A stretch of 64,000 nucleotides of DNA, from the NCBI RefSeq assembly GCF_006715305.1, contig NZ_VFMY01000001.1, positions 744,001 to 808,000 of the forward strand, in the 5' to 3' direction. The notes beneath the pieces are model-generated. The model was given only the letters and a program-made list of their open reading frames with translations, was not told where the DNA came from and did no database searches. The position numbers were made by a program, and so were the translations under genes. Source of the stretch: Arthrobacter sp. SLBN-100. GTDB taxonomy: Bacteria > Actinomycetota > Actinomycetes > Actinomycetales > Micrococcaceae. Positions 10,855 through 19,383 of this stretch are shown piece after piece (the first letter of the stretch is position 1; each line of letters begins with the position of its first letter).

Positions 10855-11939
10855 GCGTGTTCCCCCCGTTTTTCCCGGCCTGCCGAATGCTTGACCCTGT
10901 TCCGCTGGACGTCGTCCCAGATGCTGTAGGCATTAACGATGTCGCCCACCAGCCGGTGCCGGACCACGTCCGCGGCGTCCAGGACGGAAAAGTTCACGCC
11001 CTCTATGCCCTGCAGGATTTCCTCGACGATCCGCAGCCCGGACCGAGTGCCGAAGGGCAGGTCCACCTGGGTGACGTCGCCCGTAACCACCATCCTGGAC
11101 CCGAATCCCAGCCTGGTGAGGAACATCTTCATCTGCTCGGGCGTGGTGTTCTGCGCCTCGTCGAGGATGATGAAGGCGTCATTAAGGGTGCGGCCGCGCA
11201 TATAGGCGAGCGGCGCCACTTCGATGGTTCCTGCTGCCATGAGCCGCGGAATGGACTCCGGGTCCATCATGTCGTGCAGGGCGTCGTACAGCGGGCGCAG
11301 GTACGGATCGATTTTGTCGCTCAAGGTGCCGGGCAGGAAACCAAGCCGCTCCCCTGCTTCGACCGCCGGCCGGGTCAGGATGATGCGGCTGACCTCTTTC
11401 TGCTGCAGGGCCTGGACGGCCTTGGCCATGGCAAGGTAGGTCTTTCCCGTACCGGCTGGACCGATCCCGAAGATCACGGTGTTGGCATCGATGGCATCAA
11501 CGTAGTTCTTCTGGTTCAGCGTCTTCGGCCGGATCGTTTTGCCGCGGCTGGACAGGATGTCGTGGGTCAGCACGTCCACCGGGTTCTGCATGGACTGGCT
11601 GCGGAGCAGGGCCACGAGTTGCTGCAGTACTGCCGGGCTGATGACCGTGCCGCGTGCCACAAGTCCCCGGACCTCGTGGAGGAGCCGCATGATCCGCGGC
11701 ACGTCCGTGGCCGGTCCGCTGATGGAAAGCTCGTTTCCGCGGACGTGAAAGTTCACGTCAGGGAATTGTTCTTCGATGAACCGCAAGGCTTCATCATGGC
11801 TGCCGAGGGACTGAACCATCTGGTCGGAGTTGTCGAAGAGGACTACTTCGGTGCGGACGCCAGGGAGTGTATGGGGAAACTCTCCCGCTGTGCTCTCGCC
11901 GGTGACAAGCCTGCGCTTTCCGTTAGCTGATTCAGTCAT
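10851..11939 (-). CDS. PhoH-like ATPase
   Basis: 362 residues. The Walker A motif GPAGTGKT lies near residue 160 and Walker B in FIILDEAQN, with the typical PhoH segment RGRTLNDAF before it. An N-terminal KH-like region of about 100 residues precedes the ATPase domain. PhoH proteins are predicted RNA-associated ATPases, often beside ybeY. This is the first gene of the phoH-ybeY-CNNM-era unit; its promoter should lie in the gap upstream (11940-12321). Confidence 0.92.
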   Translation of the reverse strand: MTESANGKRRLVTGESTAGEFPHTLPGVRTEVVLFDNSDQMVQSLGSHDEALRFIEEQFPDVNFHVRGNELSISGPATDVPRIMRLLHEVRGLVARGTVISPAVLQQLVALLRSQSMQNPVDVLTHDILSSRGKTIRPKTLNQKNYVDAIDANTVIFGIGPAGTGKTYLAMAKAVQALQQKEVSRIILTRPAVEAGERLGFLPGTLSDKIDPYLRPLYDALHDMMDPESIPRLMAAGTIEVAPLAYMRGRTLNDAFIILDEAQNTTPEQMKMFLTRLGFGSRMVVTGDVTQVDLPFGTRSGLRIVEEILQGIEGVNFSVLDAADVVRHRLVGDIVNAYSIWDDVQRNRVKHSAGREKRGEHA

Positions 11940-12321
11940 GGTGTTGGCCCGCGGGCCCGTGATCCCCTCGATCTCGAAAGACTAGCTGCTGGCTGATCTG
12001 CGGCGGCATCCCCGTCGCGTCTCAGCGGTACCTACCATCTTACGCCAGCAGGCAGCACCGGCCCGATACCGAGGGCTGATGCCAAGGCCCGGCACCCGAA
12101 GCTGACAGCGAACACCGGATCCGGCAGTTCCGGCCGGTCCGCCGTCATTAGGTATCAACTTCATATCGGCCTCATATCGTTCCCGTTGCAGTTGCGCCGT
12201 TGGGCGCATCCGGCGGCTTTTGCCCGCCGGGGCTGTGCCATGCTGGAAATCCAGGGTGCCAAGGAAGCACCACGGCTGACCGGGGATCGGCCTACCAACC
12301 AGGAAAGGACAGGCAATCACG
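11940..12321. other. intergenic region between phoH and the GerMN lipoprotein gene
   Basis: A divergent 382-bp gap that should hold the promoters for phoH and the lipoprotein. I see no conserved ORF, RNA gene, strong hairpin or confident promoter hexamers in it. Confidence 0.5.
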
Positions 12322-13281
12322 TTGCCGGAAACCGCAGAGCCCCGCCGGGCCGGAAGAGGATTGAATGTCGCCCGTTCAATGGTTCTTGCCGGGCTCCTGG
12401 TCGCGGTACCTGTCCTGACCGGCTGCATTGCCGAACCGGGCCCGGTTCCCACCGGCGCACTTGCCTCAAGTCCCGCCGCCACGGGCGGCGTTTCCGGTGC
12501 ACCGTCCACCAGCGCGCCGCTGGAGACCACGCAGTCCTCCAACAAAGCACCGGTCTACTGGATCGGCCGCAGCAACGGCAATGTCTTCCTCTACCGCGAG
12601 TTCAGGGATGTTCCGGAGCAGGAAAATCCCGTGACGCGGGCCCTGCGCGCCATGATGTCCGAAAAGCCCCTGGACCCGGACTTCTTCACCCCGTGGCAGA
12701 ACCCAAAGCAGCTGGCAACGTCGATTTCCGGCAAGGACGTCATCACCGTTGATGTGTCGGAGGATGCCTTCAACAGCAACCTGGACGCCGACATGGCGGC
12801 CAGGGCCATCCAGCAGCTGGTGTATACGGCCACCGCGGCGGCGGCCAGCTCCGGGCTCATCGACTCCGGGCAGCAGATCCGCGTACGCATACTGGTGGAC
12901 GGTCACACCGACTACGTGGCGTTCAACCACGTGCAGCTGGGTTCCCTGATGGCCCGCACGGCAGGGCTCGTGGCTCCGGTGTGGATCATCGACCCCCAGG
13001 AAGACGTTGAGGTGGCTGATGGCAGCGTCAAGATCACCGGGCGGAGCACGGCCCCCGGCAGCAAGCTCCGCTGGCAGATCCTGCGCTCCGAGGAGAACGG
13101 AAACAAGACCCCGTTCCTGACCGGCGAAACAACCGCTGCAGCTGGCCCTGCGCAGGCCGGAGTGTTTACGCTTGCCCTGACCCTGCCCGCCGGGGACTAC
13201 GAACTCCGCGTGGTGCAAACCCCCGACTCCGATGGCCAGCAGGGCGGCAGCGAAGACACCCGGGGATTCAAAGTACGCTAG
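12322..13281 (+). CDS. lipoprotein with GerMN and Gmad2 (Ig-like) domains
   Basis: 319 residues. The N-terminus has a basic region and a lipobox ending LTGC, so it should be a lipid-anchored secreted protein. A GerMN domain (residues about 75-205, including TVDVSEDAFNSNLD and the AIQQLVYTATA helix) is followed by a Gmad2 Ig-like domain (VWIIDPQEDVEV to the end). GerMN proteins are named from spore germination, but in non-sporulating actinobacteria they are cell-envelope proteins of unclear role; LpqB in mycobacteria has such a domain. The TTG start at 12322 has AGGAAAGGA 12 nt upstream; a start nearer the hydrophobic core is possible. Confidence 0.82.
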   Translation: MPETAEPRRAGRGLNVARSMVLAGLLVAVPVLTGCIAEPGPVPTGALASSPAATGGVSGAPSTSAPLETTQSSNKAPVYWIGRSNGNVFLYREFRDVPEQENPVTRALRAMMSEKPLDPDFFTPWQNPKQLATSISGKDVITVDVSEDAFNSNLDADMAARAIQQLVYTATAAAASSGLIDSGQQIRVRILVDGHTDYVAFNHVQLGSLMARTAGLVAPVWIIDPQEDVEVADGSVKITGRSTAPGSKLRWQILRSEENGNKTPFLTGETTAAAGPAQAGVFTLALTLPAGDYELRVVQTPDSDGQQGGSEDTRGFKVR

Positions 13282-13291
13282 CCGCGGCTGT

Positions 13292-14074
13292 TCAGACTGC
13301 CGGCTCCGCCCAGCGCCCCAGCATGTCGCTGGCGAGGACGACGGCGGCGGGGCCCGCCGTGGATGAGCGCAGGACATGGTGTCCCAGCAGGGCAGTCACG
13401 GCTCCTTGGCCGCACAACCTTGTCACCTCGCGCTGGCTGATGCCTCCTTCGGGGCCGACGATCAGGAGCACTTCCCGCGGCCCTTCCACAGCATCAGTTG
13501 AGAACCACGCTTCCAGCACCACCCGCAGGGGACGCACGGCGTCCTCGTGCAGAATGACCGCCAGGTCGGCCGCCTCCACAGCGGCGGCTAGACCGGCAGT
13601 ATCGACGGCGGGACGCACCTCCGGGATCCAGGCGCGCCGGGCCTGCTTCGCCGCCGCGGTAACAACGGACTGCCACTTTGCGTGGGCCTTGGCCGCCCGG
13701 TCCCCCTTCCAGCGCACGATGGACCGTTCGGACTGCCACGGGATGACGGCGTCGATCCCCAGTTCGGTAGCGGTTTCGATGGCCAGCTCATCCCGGTCTC
13801 CCTTGGCCAGGGCCTGGACCAGCACCAGCCTGACGCCTGGCCGGGCCTCAACCACAAGGGACGTGCATTCGACCTCGAGCCCGGCGGAGGAGGCGGCGAG
13901 AACTTTTCCGCTCATCCGGGTGCCGGCGCCGTCAACGATATCCACGGGCTCTCCCGGAGCCAGCCTCTTGACGGTCACCGCGTGCCGGGCCTCAGGTCCC
14001 TCGAGGAGAAAACGCCCTTCGGGAGCCATCTGGTCCAAGGACCCGGACGCCGTGAAAAAGACGGGGTTGCTCAC
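13292..14074 (-). CDS. rsmE: 16S rRNA (uracil(1498)-N(3))-methyltransferase
   Basis: 260 residues, normal length. RsmE methylates U1498 of 16S rRNA in the decoding centre, using SAM. The N-terminal PUA-like domain (ARHAVTVKRLAPGEPVDIVDG) is followed by the SPOUT methyltransferase domain with the knot motif LLIVGPEGGISQREV and the final VLRSSTAGPAAVV. It starts 3 bp after the dnaJ stop, giving the conserved actinobacterial order hrcA-dnaJ-rsmE. Confidence 0.95.
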   Translation of the reverse strand: MSNPVFFTASGSLDQMAPEGRFLLEGPEARHAVTVKRLAPGEPVDIVDGAGTRMSGKVLAASSAGLEVECTSLVVEARPGVRLVLVQALAKGDRDELAIETATELGIDAVIPWQSERSIVRWKGDRAAKAHAKWQSVVTAAAKQARRAWIPEVRPAVDTAGLAAAVEAADLAVILHEDAVRPLRVVLEAWFSTDAVEGPREVLLIVGPEGGISQREVTRLCGQGAVTALLGHHVLRSSTAGPAAVVLASDMLGRWAEPAV

Positions 14075-14076
14075 CG

Positions 14077-15204
14077 CTACAGGTTACCGAACCGGTCCCG
14101 GAGCTTGGCGAACATGCCGCCGCTGGCAGCAAGCTTGCCCTCCGTGATCTGCTCGCCGCGCAGCTTGGCGAGCTGACGGAGGAGGTCCTCCTGCGCCGGG
14201 TCCAGCTTCGCCGGAGTCTCCACCTGCAGATGGACCTTCAGGTCGCCGCGGCCGTAACCGCGCAGGTGGGTCACCCCCAGCCCGCGCAAGGTGATGATTT
14301 CGCCGGACTGGGTTCCTGCCTTCACATCGATGTCCTGGGGCCCGTCAAAGGTTTCCAGCGTGACGTCGGTTCCCAGTGCAGCTGCCGTCATGGGAATATT
14401 CAGGGTGGCGTGCAGGTCGTCGCCTTCCCGGACATAGGTGGCGTCGTTGTTGACGCGGATTTCAACGTACAAGTCACCGGCGGGGCCGCCGGCAGGACCG
14501 GCCTCGCCCTGGCCGGAGAGCTGGATGCGGGTGCCGGTGGCGACGCCTGCGGGAACCTTAATGGTGAGCGAACGCCGGCTGCGGATGCGGCCCTGTCCGC
14601 TGCACTCGTTGCAGGGGTCCTTGATGACGGTGCCGAAACCTTCGCAGGTGCCGCACGGGGCGGCCGTCATGACCTGGCCCAGGATGGACCGGACCGCGCG
14701 CTGGACCTGGCCGCTGCCGCCGCAGATGTCGCACCGCTCCGGATGCGTGCCGGGCCGGCAGCACGAGCCTTCGCAGGTGGGGCAGACCACTGCCGTATCC
14801 ACTTCAAGCTTCTTGTTGACGCCGAACACGGCGTCGCGTAGTTCGATCCGGACGCTGATGAGTGCGTCCTGGCCGCGGCGGACACGCGATGCGGGGCCGG
14901 AGGAACCGCCGGCACCGAAGAACGTATCGAAGATGTCCTGGAACGCGAAGCCCTGGCCCGCGTAGGCCCCGCCGCCGAAGCCGTTGTCCGTGCCGTTCTC
15001 GTTGCCGGTGGTGTCATACACCCGGCGCTTCTGGGGATCAGAGAGAACTTCGTAGGCGTGGGTCACGGCCTTGAACCGGTCTGCAACGTCCTCACCGGGA
15101 TTAACGTCCGGGTGAAGGGTGCGGGCCAGCTTGCGGTAGGCCTTCTTAATCTCTTCTCCGGTAGCGTCCGGTGAGACTCCAAGGACTTCGTAGTGGCTGC
15201 TCAA
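14077..15204 (-). CDS. dnaJ: chaperone protein DnaJ
   Basis: 375 residues from TTG 15204 with AAGGAAGAG about 9 nt upstream. The J domain has the HPD tripeptide (RTLHPDVNP) that stimulates DnaK ATPase. A short Gly/Phe-rich linker and the four zinc motifs follow. The first zinc motif reads CPTCEGSC where the consensus is CxxCxGxG; the other three (CDICGGSG, CGTCEGFG, CNECSGQG) are normal. The CTD substrate-binding domains complete the protein. It is the copy linked to hrcA, so heat-shock control via CIRCE is expected. A second dnaJ beside dnaK is usual in these bacteria. Confidence 0.95.
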   Translation of the reverse strand: MSSHYEVLGVSPDATGEEIKKAYRKLARTLHPDVNPGEDVADRFKAVTHAYEVLSDPQKRRVYDTTGNENGTDNGFGGGAYAGQGFAFQDIFDTFFGAGGSSGPASRVRRGQDALISVRIELRDAVFGVNKKLEVDTAVVCPTCEGSCCRPGTHPERCDICGGSGQVQRAVRSILGQVMTAAPCGTCEGFGTVIKDPCNECSGQGRIRSRRSLTIKVPAGVATGTRIQLSGQGEAGPAGGPAGDLYVEIRVNNDATYVREGDDLHATLNIPMTAAALGTDVTLETFDGPQDIDVKAGTQSGEIITLRGLGVTHLRGYGRGDLKVHLQVETPAKLDPAQEDLLRQLAKLRGEQITEGKLAASGGMFAKLRDRFGNL

Positions 15205-15286
15205 AGTTCGTATCTCTTCCTTGTTGTTCTGCCTGCAGTTGTGCTGCCGGCACTACTGTTCGTACCGGGGCGCCTGGACCGTGCGG

Positions 15287-16300
15287 TCAGGGTCCCAAAA
15301 TGCGTGACAGGTACCGGGCAACGGCCCTGACCGCTGCCATTGTGGTGGGATAGTCCATCCTTGTGGGTCCCAGCACGCCGATCTTCGCGGCGCTGTCCGG
15401 CCCATACCCCGTGGCGACTACCGAGGCCTCCGCCAGTCCGTCGTAGGGGTTCTCGCGGCCGATGCTGACGGCCACCCCGCGGTGGTCCTGTGCCATCTCG
15501 CTCAGGAGCCGCAGCATCACCACCTGTTCCTCGAGCGCTTCCAGCACAGGGCCGATGCTGAGCGGAAAATCGACATTGGACCGGGCAAGGTTTGCTGTCC
15601 CGGCCATTACCATGCGGTCCTCCCGGCTGCTGTGGGCCAGGGCTTCCAATCCATGCGCCAACGCCTGTGCCGCCTGCCGCTGTGCGGGAGCGACGCCGGA
15701 TACCACGGCCGGCAGCGACTGCGCCAGCTGGGCCAGTGCCGTTCCGCCGAGGGATCCCAGGAAACGGGCGCGCAGCGTGGCGAGGACGTCGTCGCCCAGG
15801 TCCTGCCCCACGTCAATGACCCGCTGCTCCACCTTGCCGCTGTTGGCGATCAGCACCACCAGCACCTTCCGTGGTGCAAGGAGGACAAATTCGATGTGCC
15901 GGACCACTGCGCGGTTGACGTGCGGGTACTGGACGACTGCCACCTGGTTTGTCAGTTGGGACAGCAGCCTGACCGTGCGGTCCAGGACGTCGTCGAGATC
16001 GTCGGCGCCTTCCAGCAGGGACTGGATGGCCCGCCGTTCGGCCTGGGACAGCGGCTTCACCGCGGAAATCTGGTCCACGAAGAGCCGGTAGCCCTTGTCC
16101 GTGGGAATACGGCCTGCGCTGGTGTGGGGAGCCGTGATCAGCCCTTCGTCCTCGAGCGCGGCCATGTCGTTGCGAATGGTGGCGCTGGAGACACCAAGAT
16201 GGTGCCGTTCCACCAGGGCCTTGGACCCGACGGGCTCGCGGGAGTGGACGTAGTCCTCCACGATGGCCCGCAGTACTTCCAGCTTCCGCGGCTCGCTCAC
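15287..16300 (-). CDS. hrcA: heat-inducible transcription repressor HrcA
   Basis: 337 residues from GTG 16300, which has SD GGAGG 6 nt upstream; the frame is open to 16366 but that part overlaps the CIRCE operator. HrcA represses heat-shock genes by binding CIRCE, with GroEL modulating its activity. The N-terminal winged helix ([24 protein letters not shown]) and the helix [18 protein letters not shown] are clear, followed by the GAF-like HrcA domain. It heads hrcA-dnaJ-rsmE and should repress its own operon. Confidence 0.95.
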   Translation of the reverse strand: MSEPRKLEVLRAIVEDYVHSREPVGSKALVERHHLGVSSATIRNDMAALEDEGLITAPHTSAGRIPTDKGYRLFVDQISAVKPLSQAERRAIQSLLEGADDLDDVLDRTVRLLSQLTNQVAVVQYPHVNRAVVRHIEFVLLAPRKVLVVLIANSGKVEQRVIDVGQDLGDDVLATLRARFLGSLGGTALAQLAQSLPAVVSGVAPAQRQAAQALAHGLEALAHSSREDRMVMAGTANLARSNVDFPLSIGPVLEALEEQVVMLRLLSEMAQDHRGVAVSIGRENPYDGLAEASVVATGYGPDSAAKIGVLGPTRMDYPTTMAAVRAVARYLSRILGP

Positions 16301-16359
16301 TCTCCACCTCCATCCAGGGATCAGGGCAGCCGTTCCGCCCGCACCGTACCTCACAGGGG

Positions 16360-16386
16360 TTAGCACTCGACATGCCTAAGTGCTAA
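16360..16386. promoter_or_regulatory. CIRCE operator
   Basis: TTAGCACTC, 9-nt spacer, AAGTGCTAA. This is the HrcA-binding CIRCE inverted repeat with one change from the consensus (first base of the right arm A instead of G). It lies 60 bp upstream of hrcA GTG 16300 and about 90 bp upstream of the divergent DUF3097 gene. Confidence 0.93.
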
Positions 16387-16476
16387 CAGTCTATTATGAC
16401 TCGCCCCGTTGTTAGCATTGGTACCGCTCCGGGCGAAATTCCGGGCCAGGATCCAGCACGAAGCGGAGTTATTCGG

Positions 16477-17331
16477 ATGCAATACCAGAACTGGGGAGCC
16501 CAGGACCTGACCGCGCCCGCCCGGACGCAACTGCCTGAAGTGCCGGTGGAGCGGGGAATGGTGCTGGAGGAGGTCCAGTCCGGCTGGGTGGGCGCAGTGA
16601 CCCGGGTGGAAAAATCGGGCGGCATGCATGTGGTGGCGCTGGAGGACCGCAGGGGCAAGTCCCGGTCCTTCCGGCTGGGCTTTGGTTTCCTCCTGGAAGG
16701 CCAGGCAATCCGGCTTATGCCGCCCGCTCCCAAGCAGGCCCGGGGCAGTGGCCCGGCCGCCGGGAGGACAGCCTCAGGTTCGGTCCGGGTGGCTGGGCAA
16801 CGGGCACAGGTGGCCAAGGCGAGCCGCATCTGGGTGGAGGGAAAGCACGACGCCGAACTGGTGGAGAAGGTGTGGGGTGACGACCTCCGGGTGGAGGGCA
16901 TCGTCGTCGAACCCCTGCACGGCATTGATGACCTCGCGGCGGCCGTTGCCGATTTCAAGCCCGGTCCCGGGCGGCGCCTCGGAGTGCTGGTGGACCATCT
17001 GGTGCCCGACTCCAAGGAGTCGCGCATTGCCGACGCCGTGATGGCCTCCCCCGGCGCTGCCGGCAACGTCCTCATTGTCGGCCACCCCTATGTTGACGTC
17101 TGGCAGGCGATCCGTCCGGCCGTCCTGGGCATCGGGAAGTGGCCTGAAGTGCCCCGCGGGCAGGACTGGAAGACCGGCATCCTCAAAGCGTTCGGCTGGC
17201 CGCACGCCACGAAGGAAGACATCGGGCTGGGCTGGCAGAAACTGCTGGGCGCCGTGCGCACTTACGCGGACCTGGAGGCGTCGCTCCTGGGCAGGGTGGA
17301 GGAAGTGATCGATTTCCTCACCGTCCCCTAG
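16477..17331 (+). CDS. DUF3097 family protein
   Basis: 284 residues from ATG 16477 (SD CGGAG 8 nt upstream); an open frame reaches back to 16396, but those codons lie next to CIRCE. The sequence matches the actinobacterial DUF3097 family, whose role is unknown. Recognisable blocks are RIWVEGKHDAELVEKVWGDDLRVEG, resembling a TOPRIM-like acidic motif, and VLVDHLVPDSKESRIAD. It sits divergently from hrcA in many actinobacteria. No signal peptide or membrane segment. Heat control by the shared CIRCE is possible but not shown. Confidence 0.85.
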   Translation: MQYQNWGAQDLTAPARTQLPEVPVERGMVLEEVQSGWVGAVTRVEKSGGMHVVALEDRRGKSRSFRLGFGFLLEGQAIRLMPPAPKQARGSGPAAGRTASGSVRVAGQRAQVAKASRIWVEGKHDAELVEKVWGDDLRVEGIVVEPLHGIDDLAAAVADFKPGPGRRLGVLVDHLVPDSKESRIADAVMASPGAAGNVLIVGHPYVDVWQAIRPAVLGIGKWPEVPRGQDWKTGILKAFGWPHATKEDIGLGWQKLLGAVRTYADLEASLLGRVEEVIDFLTVP

Positions 17332-17448
17332 GGCGGCCACGGACGCCCGCACCAAGTATTCTTGGTACTGCGGTATCTGCAGATGGCAGCGCCGCAGCAG
17401 AAACCGGCATTCTTAGTCAGCACCATTGCACTTTCGAAGGAACAGACT

Positions 17449-17868
17449 GTGGCAGAAAACGCACGTGATCACAGGGACAGCCAGGGCGGCCAGGGCCGTT
17501 CGGAGTACCATGGCGTCCCGGCGAATGCGCTGCCCCTGACGGCCAGCGAAGACAGGCAGTGGGCCACGCTCTCGCACTTCGGCGGGATCCTGGGCTGCGT
17601 TCCTGCACTCCTGATCTACCTGATCTTCCGCGACCGGGGCCCCTTCACCGCCCAGGAGTCCAAGGAGGCGCTGAACTTCAGCCTGCCTCCTACCATCGCC
17701 GCCGTGGTGGCCAACATCCTGGTGTTTGTGCCTGTGGTGGGCAACATCTTCGCCGTGATCGCCACACTGATCTGGATTGCGCTGACCTGCTTCTCCGTGG
17801 CCGCCGGCATCCATGTGAACCGTGGCCAGCCGCACCGGTACCAGTACAACCTCCGCTGGATCAAGTAG
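17449..17868 (+). CDS. DUF4870 domain-containing membrane protein
   Basis: 139 residues from GTG 17449 with SD GAAGGA 7 nt upstream. A hydrophilic N-terminus of about 40 residues is followed by a Tic20/DUF4870-type domain with three hydrophobic segments: SHFGGILGCVPALLIYLIF, PTIAAVVANILVFVPVVGN and FAVIATLIWIALTCFSVAAG. The C-terminus YQYNLRWIK is typical of the family. It is an integral membrane protein with no assigned function. Confidence 0.85.
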   Translation: MAENARDHRDSQGGQGRSEYHGVPANALPLTASEDRQWATLSHFGGILGCVPALLIYLIFRDRGPFTAQESKEALNFSLPPTIAAVVANILVFVPVVGNIFAVIATLIWIALTCFSVAAGIHVNRGQPHRYQYNLRWIK

Positions 17869-17880
17869 CACAAAGGCGGC

Positions 17881-18110
17881 ATGCGCAGCATCGAGTTAAT
17901 CTTCGACGAATCCCTGCATTGCCTGACTCGAACAGATTGGGCCAGGCTTGCCGGCGCCGGGCTGCCAAGTCTCGCCTCGCGGCCCTGCTGGAACTTCATG
18001 CAGGCCTGCATGAGTGCCGCACAGGGGTGTGCGCCAACGCCAGGCCCGCCGCCTGGACGCCGCACGTCACCCTCCCGCGCCGGGTCCCCTGGTTTCACGG
18101 CAATAGGGGT
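17881..18110 (+). pseudogene. broken 2'-5' RNA ligase (LigT/2H phosphoesterase) gene
   Basis: ATG 17881 opens with MRSIELIFDESLHCLTRTDW, then ARLAGAGLPSLASR, the N-terminus seen in actinobacterial 2'-5' RNA ligase-like proteins. After about 34 codons the match shifts to another frame, reading LLELHAGLHE and then RPAAWTPHVTLPRRVPW. The last part contains the second H-x-T motif (PHVTL) of the 2H fold. The central part with the first H-x-T motif is missing, so there has been a deletion of roughly 70 codons plus a frameshift. It lies between DUF4870 and hemW. The family call comes from motif memory, not a search. Confidence 0.6.
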
Positions 18111-18117
18111 TGGACGG

Positions 18118-19347
18118 TCAGGCCGGAAGGACCCGGCGCACCACGGCATCAGCCAGCAGCCTGCCTTTGAGGGTGAGGACAAGCCGCCCCCGGAATGCTG
18201 CCGCGGGCTCCACCAGGCCGTCCGCGATCAGGCCGGCCACCTCGTGCCTGCCGTCTGCACCGAGCGTGGACACTGCGAGCCCGGACTGCAGCCGTGCCTC
18301 AAGCATCACCCGCTCCACATTCCGGGTCTCCGGGTCCAGCGTTTCCCGGCCGGCAGCAGGCGAGAGGCCCTGGGCCAGGCGGCCTGCATAGGCTGTGGGG
18401 TGTTTGACGTTCCACCAGCGGACTCCGCCCACATGGGAGTGCGCACCGGGGCCGATCCCCCACCAGTCATCGCCGCGCCAGTAGGCGAGGTTGTGGCGGC
18501 AGGCCTGCTCCGGTGTGCGGGCCCAGTTGCTGACCTCGTACCAGCCCAGGCCGGCTTCGGTGATCAACTGATCGGCAAGCTCATACTTGTCGGCGTGGTC
18601 ATCGTCATCAATGCCGGGAACCTCGCCACGGCGGATCTGGGCCGCGAGCTTGGTGCCGTCCTCGACAATCAGGGCATAGGCGCTGATGTGGTCGGGCTCG
18701 TAGGACAGGGCGGTTTCCAGGGAATGGCGCCAGTCGGCGAGGGACTCCCCCGGCGTTCCGTAAATCAGGTCCAGGCTCACGGCCAGTCCCGCTTCCCGTG
18801 CCCAGCGGACCACCTGTGGAACCCGGCTTGGGGTGTGCGTACGGTCCAGGACCTTGAGGACATGCGGGACGGCGGACTGCATGCCAAAGGAGACACGGGT
18901 AAATCCTGCTTCCTTCAGGACCGCGAGGGATTCCGGCGTGACCGAGTCCGGGTTCGCTTCCGTGGTGACCTCAGCGCCGTCGTTAATTCCCCACTGGTCG
19001 ATGGCCCTGCGGAGGATCAGGGCAAGGTCGTCCGCGGGAAGCAGCGTGGGCGTGCCCCCGCCGAAGAACACCGTGCTCAGCTTCCGCGGAGGAAGGCCCG
19101 ACGCCGAGAGAACCTTCGCCGCCATCGTCACTTCGGATGCAGCGGTGCCGGCGTAGGCATCCTGGGAGGCGCCGTCGCCCAGTTCCGTGGCCGTATAGGT
19201 GTTGAAATCGCAGTACCCGCAGCGCACAGCGCAGAACGGGATGTGCACATACAGCCCGAACGCCCGGTCCGCCGAACCGTGCACTGCCTGGGCGGGCAGC
19301 AGACCGTCCGACGGCGCGGGGTCGCCGAGGGGAAGAGTGCTAGGCAT
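18118..19347 (-). CDS. hemW: radical SAM protein HemW (heme chaperone, formerly coproporphyrinogen III oxidase-like)
   Basis: 409 residues. The radical-SAM cluster motif CxxxCxxC is at Cys39, Cys43 and Cys46 (PFCAVRCGYCDF), followed by FFGGGTPTLL. HemW-type proteins bind heme and pass it to target proteins and lack a residue diagnostic of true HemN, although annotations often say HemN. The C-terminal HemN_C domain is present. The gene follows lepA on the same strand with a 36-bp gap; lepA-hemW-hrcA-dnaJ order is widespread in Gram-positive bacteria. Confidence 0.92.
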   Translation of the reverse strand: MPSTLPLGDPAPSDGLLPAQAVHGSADRAFGLYVHIPFCAVRCGYCDFNTYTATELGDGASQDAYAGTAASEVTMAAKVLSASGLPPRKLSTVFFGGGTPTLLPADDLALILRRAIDQWGINDGAEVTTEANPDSVTPESLAVLKEAGFTRVSFGMQSAVPHVLKVLDRTHTPSRVPQVVRWAREAGLAVSLDLIYGTPGESLADWRHSLETALSYEPDHISAYALIVEDGTKLAAQIRRGEVPGIDDDDHADKYELADQLITEAGLGWYEVSNWARTPEQACRHNLAYWRGDDWWGIGPGAHSHVGGVRWWNVKHPTAYAGRLAQGLSPAAGRETLDPETRNVERVMLEARLQSGLAVSTLGADGRHEVAGLIADGLVEPAAAFRGRLVLTLKGRLLADAVVRRVLPA

Positions 19348-19383
19348 TGCAGGGGCCTCCGGTGTTGCCGGCCGCTGTGATCA

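Noticed and set aside
11982..12545. 187-codon minus-strand frame between phoH and the lipoprotein gene
   Set aside because: No SD, low-complexity composition, and its 5' half is antisense to the lipoprotein gene.
17881..19380. Long plus-strand frame of 499 codons over hemW
   Set aside because: Beyond the first codons it is antisense to hemW, a clear radical-SAM gene. Only the first part has meaning, as the 2'-5' RNA ligase remnant.
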